From: Loripinus fragilis
Taxonomy: Eukaryota > Mollusca > Bivalvia > Lucinida > Lucinidae
Assembly (NCBI GenBank): GCA_964019695.1
Contig: OZ026525.1
Coordinates: 73,710,260 to 73,774,259 of the forward strand
DNA: 64,000 bases
Direction: 5' to 3'
Both the position numbers and the translations under genes were made by a program. The notes under the pieces were generated by a model. It was given only the letters and a program-made list of their open reading frames with translations, was not told the origin of the DNA and did not search any database. Every line of letters begins with the position of its first letter. Positions within the stretch are counted from its first letter, which is position 1. Below are positions 1 to 10,641 of the stretch, in pieces.

Positions 1-358
1 GAAAAATCGTGTCCGAAACCACAGGGCCTAGAACCTTGATATTTGGCATGTAGCCTCACCTAGAAGACCTCTAACAAGTTTGTTCAAATTGTGTCCTGGG
101 GGGTCACATGTTTAACACAGGCTTATACAAGGAAATAATGAAAAAATCTTCTTATCTGAAACCACAAGGCCTAGAGTGTTGATGTTTGGTATGTAGCATC
201 ACTCAGTGGACTTCTACCAAGTTTTTTAAAATAATGGCCCTGGGCCAAAAATGACCACGCCAGGTGTCACCAGGGAAGTGGCCACCTTTCAATAAATACA
301 TATATGTAAGCTTAAACAAAACTCAGGTAAGCGATCAGGGCCACTTGGTCCTCTTGTT
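1..358 (+). repeat. Bivalve-type tandem repeat, about two degenerate units plus its end
   Basis: A unit starting with GAAACCACAGGGCCTAG near 15 recurs as GAAACCACAAGGCCTAG near 158, about 143 bp apart. Each is followed by similar text on a missing TTTGGYATGTAGC-like block and a CTACCAAGTTT-like block. The end, near 329-358, reads AGGTAAGCGATCAGGGCC and then CCTCTTGT. The reverse complement of that ending opens the repeat at 15431, so both belong to one superfamily of dispersed minisatellite-like elements. The left edge is cut by the window start. No coding potential seen. Confidence 0.7.
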
Positions 359-1024
359 AAATTATACACATACCTTATTTTTCTTTATGCATTTTATAGG
401 CTTTATGTGGCAATAATTATTTCAGAATTTTCAAATTACAATGAAATGATGCTAATGCGTTCCAATTTGGCCAACATATTTTCAAATTTTCGTATTGCTG
501 AATTACAGCTAGCAAACTAGATCACATAAAAAAAGATTGTCCCTGCATTTGCCGCTTTCAAAGGTTGTGAACGAGTACTGAGTACTATAAATCACACAAC
601 GGCACTGTCTGAGTGCACTAAAGTAGTGACTTGGTATATCTCACCCTTTACAGCTTTGCCTCTACCCCAGAATTCTTGATTGACGTCTATCACATGTTTG
701 CAGTATGCTTACCATTCTTTTCTTTTTTTAAATTTACCAATGCTTCTAATACACTCTTCTGTGAGTTCTTCCATGTTTGACTCGTTAAATTTCAGATTTC
801 GGCGCATTGAAAATAGTGAGTGTTTAGCTATCCATAACGAATATGATAAACACATTAACTCTATACATTTATTTATGATGACCCATTCAGGCTCAGTAGT
901 CGGCTAGTGCTACTCTCACCTGCTAAACAAAATATTAATTGAAATGTACCAGGTATATATTGAGGCACAAACCAGATTTAGAAAGCTTAATATGAGTACA
1001 GTTGATAATATTTTGCTCTACATG
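359..1024. other. AT-rich non-coding stretch, nothing recognised
   Basis: Only short frames with no recognisable protein motif. It would lie downstream of (or in an intron of) the minus-strand cadherin gene. No exon with matching phase and splice sites was identified here. Confidence 0.5.
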
Positions 1025-1035
1025 GACTTAAAAAT

Positions 1036-1145
1036 AGTAAGTGAGTATGATCAGGAAATACCACAATCACAAACCGCAGACAACCCTGTGGCACCTTGAG
1101 GAAGAGCCGCTCCACCATCACGAAACACCAGGAAGACAAATTAAG
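1036..1145 (+). repeat. Dispersed short repeat, copy 1 of a family
   Basis: The text GTGAGTATGATCAGGAAATA, then CCACAATCACAAAC and a CCAGGAAGACAAA ending, is shared with 28360-28462. It appears as the reverse complement at 2319-2402 and in diverged form at 45150-45240 and 55965-56055. Short length and scattered orientation suggest a SINE or MITE fragment. Its reverse strand is open over part of the length, giving spurious ORFs around a VIVVFPDHTH-like peptide that recurs in each copy. Confidence 0.65.
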
Positions 1146-1444
1146 CAAAGCAACTGCAATACTAGAATGGACATAAAGTAACGTACAACAAAACTTAGAA
1201 CAATTACAGACTCCCACAAGAGGAGTAACAATAAACAAAAAGTCAACAACAACAGAACCACAGCCTTAGAACGGACATTAACACTCTTATGTTAAATCGT
1301 GAAAAACGTTTTACTGTGCTTTTATTGATTTTACTATGACATTTAATTATGCAGTTAGAGATATATTGTGGTACAAACCGATAAGGTTTGGAGTTAGAGG
1401 TCAAATATTGAAAAGAAATTAAGAGTATGTATGAAAATATAAAA

Positions 1445-1965
1445 GTAAGTAAGGGTGCAAAGATCAGGAATCGATACAATCAAGTACCACACCTGACCCA
1501 GGATACCAATGGGAAAGTGACGAACTCACAGTAGACACCACAAACGAGAGCCGACTTGGGACGTAAAGCAACAAAAACAAAACAAAACAACAAACAAAGA
1601 GGTCAGCCCTTTTCCAGCAGGTGACCACAAAGCACATAAAAACATAAAGACATAGCAAACACAAGACAGAACAAAAACATAAAAGATCCACAAAAGAAGT
1701 ACCGCCTTGGTACGGTCAGTAAAATGTTTTACTGGAGGGCTTAAACCGGTTTAACGGCGCCAGCCTCACTCTTAATTCAGATGTGGATCAAGATCCATAG
1801 ATATTTGGTTTGCATGAAAGACCCCTAACTTATCAATGCATTATCTCCTAAAACATATAAATCAAGATATAACTAGGAGATAAAGCAAGGATAAGGACTT
1901 AACAGTAAACTAAACTGAATACCGGAGCAAAAGAAATCCAACAGGTAAACCCCGGTGTTTAGGGT
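1445..1965 (-). mobile_element. LINE 3' end (5'-truncated), minus strand
   Basis: This is the reverse complement of the 3' untranslated part of the LINE at 22463-24388. Shared landmarks include the CCGGGGTTTACCTGTTGG-like block, the block with a cast of TCTTTCATGCAAACCAAATA, the CCTCCAGTA block, and the terminal GATTCCTGATCTTTGCACCC followed by a short ACTT-type tail. All copies in the window share this terminus and are truncated at varying points on the other side, as expected for target-primed reverse transcription. No coding part remains here. Confidence 0.7.
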
Positions 1966-2081
1966 AAAATGCAACAATGAATCGAGTGATGAATTTTCAT
2001 GCTGTCTAGGTGTGAGACAGTGTGAATGTTTATCACCTTTTGTATGAGCAATATACGTTAATTATATTGATTTTTTGTGTA

Positions 2082-2204
2082 CACGGAGCTGAAGGGGTAG
2101 ATATTACTAAATTTGAATTATTATTTTTGTTACTTTATGCTGATGATATAACTATTTTTCCAGAAACAGCTGAGGGTTTGCAAAAAGAATTAGTCATGTT
2201 AGAT
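2082..2204 (+). pseudogene. Non-LTR retrotransposon reverse transcriptase fragment (YADD box)
   Basis: One open frame encodes a leucine-rich strand followed by LLLYADDITIF, then ETAEGLQKEL. YADD is the catalytic motif of reverse transcriptases, and the hydrophobic lead-in plus the xxGLQKxL helix after it is typical of LINE polymerases. The preceding AEGVDITKFE part also fits the strand before the catalytic loop. Only about 40 residues are left: the frame degenerates on both sides, and a different dispersed repeat begins at 2319. It is a dead fragment, not a gene. Confidence 0.75.
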
Positions 2205-2318
2205 CTTTGTTTTCTTATTCAGTACTTTATGTCCTTCAAGTTTTACAATCATCTTGATGGGGAAGAGATAGCTGGTTGCTTTACTTTAATTGTCTCCAAG
2301 ATGTCATGTGACTGTAAG

Positions 2319-2402
2319 TGTTCTATGGCTCTTCCTCATGGTGCCATGGGCTGGTCTGCTGTGTGTAATTGTGATATTTCCTGATCATACTCACTTGCAT
2401 TT
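2319..2402 (-). repeat. Dispersed short repeat, inverted copy
   Basis: Reverse complement of the family at 1036 and 28360, recognisable by GATATTTCCTGATCATACTCAC at its right end (given in parts) and TGGCTCTTCCTCATGGTGCC at its left. It directly follows the reverse-transcriptase scrap. Confidence 0.65.
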
Positions 2403-2541
2403 TAGGTATTTTAAAGGCATATTGAACCAAATGGAAATTAACTTTATAACTATGGAATACATTGAAGCTTATTGTGTTTTGCAAAGGCGGTCAGTTACCA
2501 AGAAATCTTAACAAGCTAAAATAAAACAAAGAAAAACATAC

Positions 2542-2672
2542 TTGCTGGAATGTCTTTACTGACACGAATGAAGTAAGGACTAACATTTGCGGACCAAGTT
2601 GGTACAACATCGGTAATGGCGACCGTGCACGTGGCAGTGGCCTTGGAAGTACCGTCGCCAGAGTCTGTAGCT
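2542..2672 (-). CDS. Cadherin-repeat protein, internal exon (end of one repeat, start of next)
   Basis: Read on the minus strand, the exon follows a T-rich tract ending TTTTTTAG and stops before GTATGT, giving 131 nt. Starting with one base that completes a codon begun in the exon at 7954-8218 (GA + A = Glu), it reads ATDSGDGTSKATATCTVAIT and on into DVVPTW. ATDSGDG is the A-x-D-x-G calcium-binding stretch of a cadherin repeat. TVAITDV is its last strand. DVVPTW stands where DxNDNxPxF is usual, so that linker is degenerate and probably binds calcium poorly. The segment after it (PYFIRVSKDIPAS) begins the next repeat. The exon leaves one base over (exit phase 1). The product would be an extracellular or membrane adhesion protein; which cadherin family cannot be told from this piece. 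Downstream exons were not found in 1-2541. Confidence 0.85.
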
Positions 2673-3739
2673 CTAAAAAAGAATTAAACAGCTTTATCTT
2701 TGAAAAAATGGACAAGTGCAAAACCTCATAAAAAATGCACAAAAATATTCCATTAAATGGCAAGCTGATATATCCTGCGCATTTGGAGGTTGAAAGTTTG
2801 GGTTGAGTCTTCATAGATATATGTACTTTATGTATGCGGGCAGCGAAAGTTCTGGTGAGTCTGCACTTTCGCACAGGCTCGCCTGAACCTGCGTGATCTG
2901 CAATGTGATAAGTAATAAGCTCACGAGCTCTCTGAAAAACATTCTAAAGCATTCAATATATAACGTACACCCTCATTAACATCCAGTTTTCGCTATAGAA
3001 TGGTAAATTTAGGACAAGGTTGCTAATTTCCGATATAATATTTTTTAATAGCTCGTTTGTTTTGCGGCATAACATTTAAATGATAAAAAGTTTAAAGGAA
3101 AACCTCTGTCGTTTTTTCCCACATGCTTACAAGTTATAAAGACTGTAGTGAATGGTTTGATTAGTTAGGCAAACTTTAATGTATTTTCAAAATATGCTAA
3201 CCAAAATACTATCTCAAAAGATGCTTCCTTAAAGTGAATGTATTTCTATGTTTTTTTTTTATCTGTATCAAACATATATACTACATTATTATCTGAATGT
3301 AATTTCTTCATCTGCTAAGGTAATTATATAGCAGCATTGCACTTAAGGTAGAACTTGACTTATCAGCATGTGTCCAAAAAGTTACCATCTTTTGATATGT
3401 TAAAAAATAGTTCAAAACGCATCTATTTTGACAAAAATTACAGGACCTTGCCGTGCTTTTTAAAAAGTTATTAAACTTCAAAAATTGAAAAATATGAGTT
3501 TTTCAAAATATCAACTACTCATATTTAGAAAAAATGAACGTGAGAAATGACATATTTTCTGGGAATACGCTACATGCTATTGGCTAATAAAAGAAAACAA
3601 AACACAGCGAAAAATAGGCATGCAGCTTTTTTTAAAGCTAAAATCGAAATCGTTTAAATCTAGAATAAAATTGTCACACAATTTAACTACAGAAACAAAA
3701 AAATACTAATTTAATTAAAAAGCATATGTCACCAAGTTT
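2673..3739. other. Probable intron of the cadherin gene, AT-rich
   Basis: No feature with support was found. It lies between two minus-strand cadherin exons and ends at the left edge of the tandem duplication. Confidence 0.5.
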
Positions 3740-4687
3740 GTTTTTCTTTTTTGCTATTTTCTTTTTTATCTCTGAAAAAAAAAACAGGCATGGGGTGCCT
3801 TACCTGTTTCATTGTTTAATTTTAGTCCGTGTGCGTAGACAATCATGATATAGAGTGGATGTTTTATGTCTCAGAAAGACAAAATCAGCAATATCGCGAT
3901 GTCTTGAGTGCTAGCCAGTACTAATTACCTGGCGTGGGAACACAGAATGGCAACTCTGTGCTCAAATATCGATATCCTAGGCTTCACTACTGTGTTTCCA
4001 GGGTTTTAGTGACCTTCGTTTTTTTGCCGATTATTCTTTAATGATAATTTCAATTGAAAATAAATTACAGAAATGAATTTAGATATAGGCTGCGTAAATT
4101 CCCCCCACATAAATATTGTGTTTTATATAGGCTGGGATTAGATGGAATTTTGGCGTGTTTCTGATGACCCTCTTTGAATTAGTCCCTTAGTGAACCTAAC
4201 AATAACAACAAACTATGGTTCATACAGATCAGGGATGCTTATTCGTGCATTAAGCTATGATTCGTCGCCTATACTAACTTAATTTTCTGTGCATCTAAAA
4301 CCGTTGCATTGAATGGCCTGTAATCAAAAGCGATTCAAGTTACAGCGTTGGTGGAACGTTATATGCTGGGTAGTTTTATGTCGTTGTTGTCCTCTGCTGA
4401 ATTGTTTTTCGAGATAAATTGTTCTAAAAATATATATCTTTCAGTAGTATGAGTAGAGTGTCAAACAGTATGGATCCAGATAATGCCTGACATTTTAGCC
4501 TGATCTGGGTTCAGGCTGTCACCAAGTTTAGCAGGCAAATATTCGATGTAGTTGGATCTAAATATGGCGTCTTTTTACAAATAAGAAGAATTCAACAACG
4601 TTCAACTTACGAATAGGTGTATTCGTCCAATTTGTAATCTTTAACACTGATTATCTCAATAAAAATTCCAAAGGGAATTTATTCATA

Positions 4688-4913
4688 CTAAAACACTATG
4701 GTAACTCTGTTTCAAATTTTTTGCCACTTGGCCTTAGTCAAGAAACAAATAACTGGATTTATGTTGTGAGCGTCATCTCCATTGTCTAAGCCAACCAGTA
4801 AATATAAATTTATAGACAATGGAGATGTAGCTCATAACATAAATCCAGTTATTTGTTTCTTGACAAAGGCCAAGTGGCCGAAAATTTGAAACAGAGTAAA
4901 CATAGTGTTTTAG
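4688..4913. mobile_element. Fold-back MITE with ~100 bp inverted arms (copy in tandem unit 1)
   Basis: The left arm begins CTAAAACACTATGGTAACTC and the right arm ends GAGTAAACATAGTGTTTTAG. In between, GAAACAAATAACTGGATTTA on the left faces its exact complement on the right. Only about 25 bases separate the arms. The inner part contains a GGCC..TCAAGAAA stretch that also occurs in the unrelated-looking fold-back at 49076-49245, suggesting a common family. No coding capacity. The 61-aa open frame across the arms is an artefact of the palindrome. Confidence 0.85.
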
Positions 4914-5010
4914 CGTAATCTTTAAGTCTAATGAGGATCCACGATTCACTCTATCCAATCGACTCCCTTATTAATTTGGATTGTCCTCATAAGCTCTTAC
5001 CCTTCTAGTG

Positions 5011-5107
5011 TCATCTGCTGATAACCTTTTAGCAACACTTTTGACCAAGATCAGGCCCGACAAAACATCAGACCTGATCTGGATCAAAATGTTTGACACT
5101 CTGGTGA
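5011..5107. repeat. Short hairpin repeat (GATCAG-type family)
   Basis: CATCTGCTGATAACC leads into CCAAGATCAGGCC, a short loop, then CAGACCTGATCTGGATC, which pairs with it, and TTTGACACTCTGG. Variants of this hairpin recur at 8560-8600, 10739-10835, 19660-19725, 24530-24570, 24720-24800, 34495-34590, 44935-44980, 51860-51940, 55745-55800, 58410-58490 and 61080-61290. A short non-autonomous hairpin element is the best reading. Confidence 0.6.
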
Positions 5108-5847
5108 TATTCTTGAAAGATCAGCAGACGACAAAACTTTATAAACATGATAAATTACACATTATGCAACACACTGGTCAATGTAAACGCGCCGGTGGTT
5201 GCTACAACGAGCTGGTGGTTGCATTTTTCAGCACAGATGGTGGCGTAAAGGTAAAAAAAAATCTATAAATGTTGACTTTATGATTTATTTAAAAACTTGC
5301 ATTTATTTAATTTGTGATGACACCTGGCGCACAGACCTGCCAAGGAATTTTGGTGAGATTTGAATGTATTGAAGGTTTGTATAAAAAGGAATTGAAGCTG
5401 TTGGAGTTACAGATTACACAAAGCAGGCACCCATAAGGTTTGCGAACGTATATAAAATGTCTAAGTTCCAAGTGTTGTGGACGTACAAAATGTCTAAATT
5501 CAACATCCAAAACAAATATGAGAACATAAATACCAAAACTGTAAAACATAACACGTGCACATCTTCAATATGTCAAGAATCAGTATGCAAGGGTTGAATT
5601 AAAAGGAATGAAATCGATTGGATTTACTTATTACACAATACAAGCACCCTAAGGTGATGTAGACGTAATATTGTCTAAGTGCAACACTTCCAAGAAATAT
5701 AATGAACTATTATCAAATGTGCACAGAAAGAAGGTGCATATCTCCAATGTGTGAACAATCATTATGCAAAATTTAAGATAAAATAAGTTAAGATAATTTT
5801 ATTCGCAAAATGCCTATTGGCCCATGAGCTGCACACAACAATAGAAC

Positions 5848-6052
5848 GGGAGCGCAGTGGCTCAGTGGTAGAGTGCTTGACTCGAGACCGAAGGGCCGCG
5901 GGTTCGAGCCTCACCGGCGTCACTGCGTTGTGGTCCTTGAGCAAGACGCATTTATCCTAGCTCAGTACTGGTTCAACCCAGGAAGACCCGTCCCTGTTTA
6001 ACTTGAAGATTGTTGATGGGACGTAAAGAATCAAATCAAACAAACAAACAAA
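5848..6052 (+). mobile_element. tRNA-derived SINE with target-site duplication (tandem unit 1)
   Basis: The head carries an A-box-like GTGGCTCAGTGGTAGAG and a B-box-like GGTTCGAGCC, as in tRNA genes read by RNA polymerase III. A body follows with CACTGCGTTGTGGTCCTTGA, the block CTCAGTACTGGTTCAACCC, and a tail of CAAA repeats. AATAGAAC flanks both ends (5840-5847 and 6053-6060), marking an 8 bp target duplication. Four further copies or pieces occur at 11576, 19894, 30112 and 61345. It is a retroposon, not a functional tRNA gene. Confidence 0.9.
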
Positions 6053-6060
6053 AATAGAAC

Positions 6061-7953
6061 AGTAAAGTACACTCATGACATGAAAGCAATGTACTAAGCA
6101 TTTGCCATATAATAGTAAGCTATATTGAGACTAGTTTGCATTTACTTGTAAGGGTCAATAAATTACTTGTTTTTGAAGAAGCTATTATAAAGTTTGCAAA
6201 CGTAGCATTTGACCCATTTCTTACCACGTACCTGAATCACCGCGACCCAGATCAGACCTGTCCATGCACAACCCCATCTGAAACGTTGGAGCCACTAGCT
6301 ATGGCCATCTTATCTCAAGGAGCAACTATACAAAATAATTTATGAATAGTAGTCTAAGACCCATTTTGATACATTGTACATGGGGAATAGGGCCTTCAAG
6401 GCCTCAACAATCTCCGATCAATAATATCTGAATAAGGTCCCTTTCAGTTTTGCGAAAGATACTCATGATAGTATCGGTACCCTGATAATCATGAAATGCT
6501 ACCACTATAGGTATTCGCGTCGTCCCAACCTATATGCACGCTAGATATACATATCGTCTAGGTTTATTTTGTCTGTTAAATTCATAAATACTGACGTGAA
6601 GCTCGTGCATACAGCACAGTCTTGGAAGTTAGAGACTACACATGTTTTATATGCATTAGCATTTTCGGGGTCCCGAGGAAGCTGTTTGAACACGAAGCCG
6701 CTGACCCGGCAAGTGATAATGCAATGAAACAAACATGTGTGATCGTTATTCTTGCATATTTTACCTGATGTTAACCTAAATCGAGCTGAAAACGTCGCTT
6801 AAACTTTTAAATATCGCTTTTCTTACACAATATTTCTCAAAACAAAATAGCGTCAGCACTTTCGAACGTCATAACGTCGCCACAACGTCATAGTGGCGTG
6901 CAACGTCTTCGCGAACAAAAGCATCGGCATAATGATCAGCCAAGGCCGCAACGCTTTCCCATGTAACGCCATGTAAACAAAGCAGGGCCCAGATATGCTT
7001 TGTCAAGTAAAAGCCATGTTCAAACAGTACGAGAATCTCATGATTTGAACATTCAAACAACTTCGCGTAACGAATTCCTATGCAAGAATGCGTCATTACA
7101 CGTCACATATATGTGTGTTTCGGCAAGCTATACACAGAAGCTCACTTTGTCGCTTTGACAAAGGGTACTATACACTTAAAGTGGCACATCAATTGAAAAG
7201 CCAGACTCTTTAACAAAGAAATACATGGTATTGACATCGCAAGCTTTGTCGAAACTTGTGACAATTTGAATAGAGTCTGCATGGACTGAGAAACTACATA
7301 CGTTTGGATAGTGTGAACTCTTCTCTACTTTGGAGAGTGACGGGCGTGGTCATTTTACGCTTTTGAGTAACTAGTACTTTGACATACAGTGCAGACCAGG
7401 ATGAAATGACACAGAACGCGGCTTTTCATCAGGGTCTGGTCTGTTTGCTAAAAAACGATCTTAAGGCACATAAACTGTATTCAATATTTTTTGGAAATGA
7501 AATTTAACATACATGTATGACCCCTCAATGTCAGTATACAATGGACCATCCTGACTTTATGTAAAATTATATTGGTCCAAAAAAGGTTAATCTTAGGAAA
7601 TTGGACTAGTGTTGAGTAGGATATGCTGATACTCATTGCTCGTGCATGTAATACACTCACACAAACTTCTAAGCGGTCACCTAGCAATTCCAAAATTTTG
7701 ACAAATTTTTTAATCATTTTTAACTAATTTTTATTTCGTGTTTTGACATATTGTATTTAGAAATGTCATACAAAAAATCATTCCATGATGTTTCACGTGA
7801 AATTAATGGAGAACCAAATGCCCGTGTTAATGGGACAAATACATGGTGATTTTAAGGTGACCGCTTAGAACTTTGGGCAAGTGTATTCTTCGAAGACAAT
7901 TTTGATAAAATGCCAACTATAAAAAAAGCGGAAGATAATGTGTTGTTACTTAC
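6061..7953. other. Probable intron sequence, nothing recognised
   Basis: AT-rich with short unrelated frames. It lies downstream of the cadherin exon 7954-8218 on the minus strand. No exon with compatible phase was seen. Confidence 0.5.
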
Positions 7954-8218
7954 TCAATTTCTACCGTCAAGTATTTGTTCGTTAGAGCCTCATAATCAAT
8001 ATTTGGTGTGGTCGCCACTGTTACTACGCCGGTAGCTGCAACAACGCTAAACTTTGCTGCGTCAGTGCCCACCAGAGCAAATGTGCTAATAGCAGATGTT
8101 GCTGCGGTCACAATCGTGGTTGTATACGTTGCGCCATCAGTATTTTCGGGTATAGTCCCCACGTCCGGGCATGCCGCGCCATTTGTCGCCGGAGTTGTGA
8201 AAACGGGGGTTGCTGTAT
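7954..8218 (-). CDS. Cadherin-repeat protein, internal exon (most of one repeat), tandem unit 1
   Basis: On the minus strand the exon follows TTTACACGACAG and ends before GTAAGTAAC, both strong splice signals; 265 nt, entry phase needing one base, exit with two bases (GA). It encodes a linker DTATPVF, then a Cys-containing spacer, then TIPENTDGATYTTTIVTA, a middle with FALVGTDAAKFSV, TPNIDYEAL and KYLTVEIE. PENT matches the xPEN start of cadherin repeats. IDYEAL matches the L/I-D-Y-E motif whose acid coordinates interdomain calcium. YLTVEIE is the strand that runs into A-x-D-x-G, supplied by the exon at 2542-2672 in perfect phase. Together they form one cadherin repeat of normal length. The reverse strand of this exon is also open, which is only a shadow. 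Odd point: an identical exon lies 5,728 bp upstream in transcription order, and its 265 nt is not divisible by three. Confidence 0.88.
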
Positions 8219-8335
8219 CTGTCGTGTAAATATAAAAATCAGAAAATCTTTATTTGTCATATATAATCGAAGTAGAAAGTCGTATGTAATAGAGCTTTTG
8301 GGTCAGTGTAAAGGCGGTTACTTTAATATTCATAC

Positions 8336-8359
8336 CTGGGCGTGGTTCGGCTATTTCAT
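8336..8359 (-). CDS. Candidate 24-nt cadherin microexon, tandem unit 1
   Basis: On the minus strand a polypyrimidine tract CTGATTTCTCTTTTTGAGCAG (given here to 20 plus one base) precedes 24 nt, and GTATGA follows. With one base carried in (G) and one carried out (G), it encodes (D)EIAEPRP and then completes the Asp that opens the next exon (G + AT). It is phase 1-1 and keeps the frame whether included or skipped. It lies 118 nt from the start of exon 7954-8218. This is inference from splice signals and phase; a chance match is possible because the exon is so short. Confidence 0.42.
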
Positions 8360-10415
8360 CTGCTCAAAAAGAGAAATCAGGTTCTATTTATTTGGTAAAG
8401 AGTTAATAAGTTGTTGAGCCTCGCAAACGTACATGCGTTTCATGAAAATGCTGACCGTATACATTGAACTCACATTTATTAACCCTTAAAGCGCATATTA
8501 CAAACACAATCGTATGCTTTTATCATCTGCTGAAATATGTTTGAAGCATCTTCGACAAACAATGTAGATCTAGATCAGACTGCTCCTGTACTGTTATCGT
8601 TAACCCGTGAATAGAGATTTGCGGATTGCCGCCTTTACATTGACCCAATAGGCTTATAATACCAGCCTGATTATTCGCTCAGTATGATTGCTATCTAGAT
8701 AATAGATAGACTATACTTAAGGAATCTTCTAACGCCTATAGTAAACAGTTTGCTACAAAAGCTTAATATTAAAGGTCTTCAATAGGTTGTTGTTGAATAA
8801 AATTTCAGTATTATTCACATCATGTGTGAATTATTCAGAACAATACCTTGGGTAATATGCAAAATACAGCTTATTTAATTTGAAAGGGTCAAAATTGAAA
8901 GACACAGAAATTAGGCTGCGTTTCAGGTCGGCAATTTTAATTTCATTTGTTAAAAATGTCGCTGAACAATGAAAATTGTCATTCTGTAATACTGAAGAAA
9001 TTCATGAAAATATATGCAGGGTCAAACTTCAGACTCAATGACGACCCTGGCATAAAACTTTTATCGGTGGGTCAGTGCCTGATGTTTGTCTTTGGCTAGG
9101 CCCATCGTGGCTTTTAGTTCTGACTATCTGTGACCCGAGAACCATTTTCTTTGCTTCATCACAGTATATTTATTCTGATTGTTTTCCTGTGATGATACAT
9201 TCGATAGATAAGGAAGATTCCATGCGAGCATAACGATTTTTTTCTGGTTTGGCAATTCTATTTGAGCCTCCAGTGATTTCGGTCGTTGGTTCTGTTGTTG
9301 TTGATTCATTGTTGCCCCCTTTTGTTATGTGTGTTTGGGGGAGGGGTAGTGGGGTATGTTTAGTTCTTCGTTTGTTGAGCATTATGCTGGTCCAAAAAGT
9401 TTTCGTGGTGCTTAAAAAGTGCTGAGAGAGAGCACAAAATATATCAAATAAAATGACTCTTTGTAATGTTTTTCTTTTTTGCTATTTTCTTTTTTATCTC
9501 TGAAAAAAAAAACAGGCATGGGGTGCCTTACCTGTTTCATTGTTTAATTTTAGTCCGTGTGCGTAGACAATCATGATATAGAGTGGATGTTTTATGTCTC
9601 AGAAAGACAAAATCAGCAATATCGCGATGTCTTGAGTGCTAGCCAGTACTAATTACCTGGCGTGGGAACACAGAATGGCAACTCTGTGCTCAAATATCGA
9701 TATCCTAGGCTTCACTACTGTGTTTCCAGGGTTTTAGTGACCTTCGTTTTTTTGCCGATTATTCTTTAATGATAATTTCAATTGAAAATAAATTACAGAA
9801 ATGAATTTAGATATAGGCTGCGTAAATTCCCCCCACATAAATATTGTGTTTTATATAGGCTGGGATTAGATGGAATTTTGGCGTGTTTCTGATGACCCTC
9901 TTTGAATTAGTCCCTTAGTGAACCTAACAATAACAACAAACTATGGTTCATACAGATCAGGGATGCTTATTCGTGCATTAAGCTATGATTCGTCGCCTAT
10001 ACTAACTTAATTTTCTGTGCATCTAAAACCGTTGCATTGAATGGCCTGTAATCAAAAGCGATTCAAGTTACAGCGTTGGTGGAACGTTATATGCTGGGTA
10101 GTTTTATGTCGTTGTTGTCCTCTGCTGAATTGTTTTTCGAGATAAATTGTTCTAAAAATATATATCTTTCAGTAGTATGAGTAGAGTGTCAAACAGTATG
10201 GATCCAGATAATGCCTGACATTTTAGCCTGATCTGGGTTCAGGCTGTCACCAAGTTTAGCAGGCAAATATTCGATGTAGTTGGATCTAAATATGGCGTCT
10301 TTTTACAAATAAGAAGAATTCAACAACGTTCAACTTACGAATAGGTGTATTCGTCCAATTTGTAATCTTTAACACTGATTATCTCAATAAAAATTCCAAA
10401 GGGAATTTATTCATA

Positions 10416-10641
10416 CTAAAACACTATGGTAACTCTGTTTCAAATTTTTTGCCACTTGGCCTTAGTCAAGAAACAAATAACTGGATTTATGTTGTGAGCG
10501 TCATCTCCATTGTCTAAGCCAACCAGTAAATATAAATTTATAGACAATGGAGATGTAGCTCATAACATAAATCCAGTTATTTGTTTCTTGACAAAGGCCA
10601 AGTGGCCGAAAATTTGAAACAGAGTAAACATAGTGTTTTAG
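10416..10641. mobile_element. Fold-back MITE, second copy in tandem unit 2
   Basis: Identical to 4688-4913, carried along by the tandem duplication and not an independent insertion. Confidence 0.85.

Larger units (their letters stand above)
3740..9467. repeat. Large tandem duplication, copy 1 (5,728 bp)
   Basis: The sequence from 3740 (G before TTTTTCTTTTTTGCTATTTT) to 9467 (ending CTCTTTGTAAT) recurs immediately at 9468-15195 with a constant offset of 5,728. The copies were identical in every block compared, and all conceptual translations agree. At the outer edges similarity stops abruptly (3738 against 9466; 15196 against 9468) with about one base of junction microhomology. Each copy holds a cadherin exon, a candidate microexon, a fold-back element and a SINE. 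Confidence 0.95.

Noticed and set aside
8008..8229. 73-codon plus-strand frame rich in Val and Ala
   Set aside because: It is the antisense shadow of the cadherin exon at 7954-8218 (and of its duplicate at 13736-13957).
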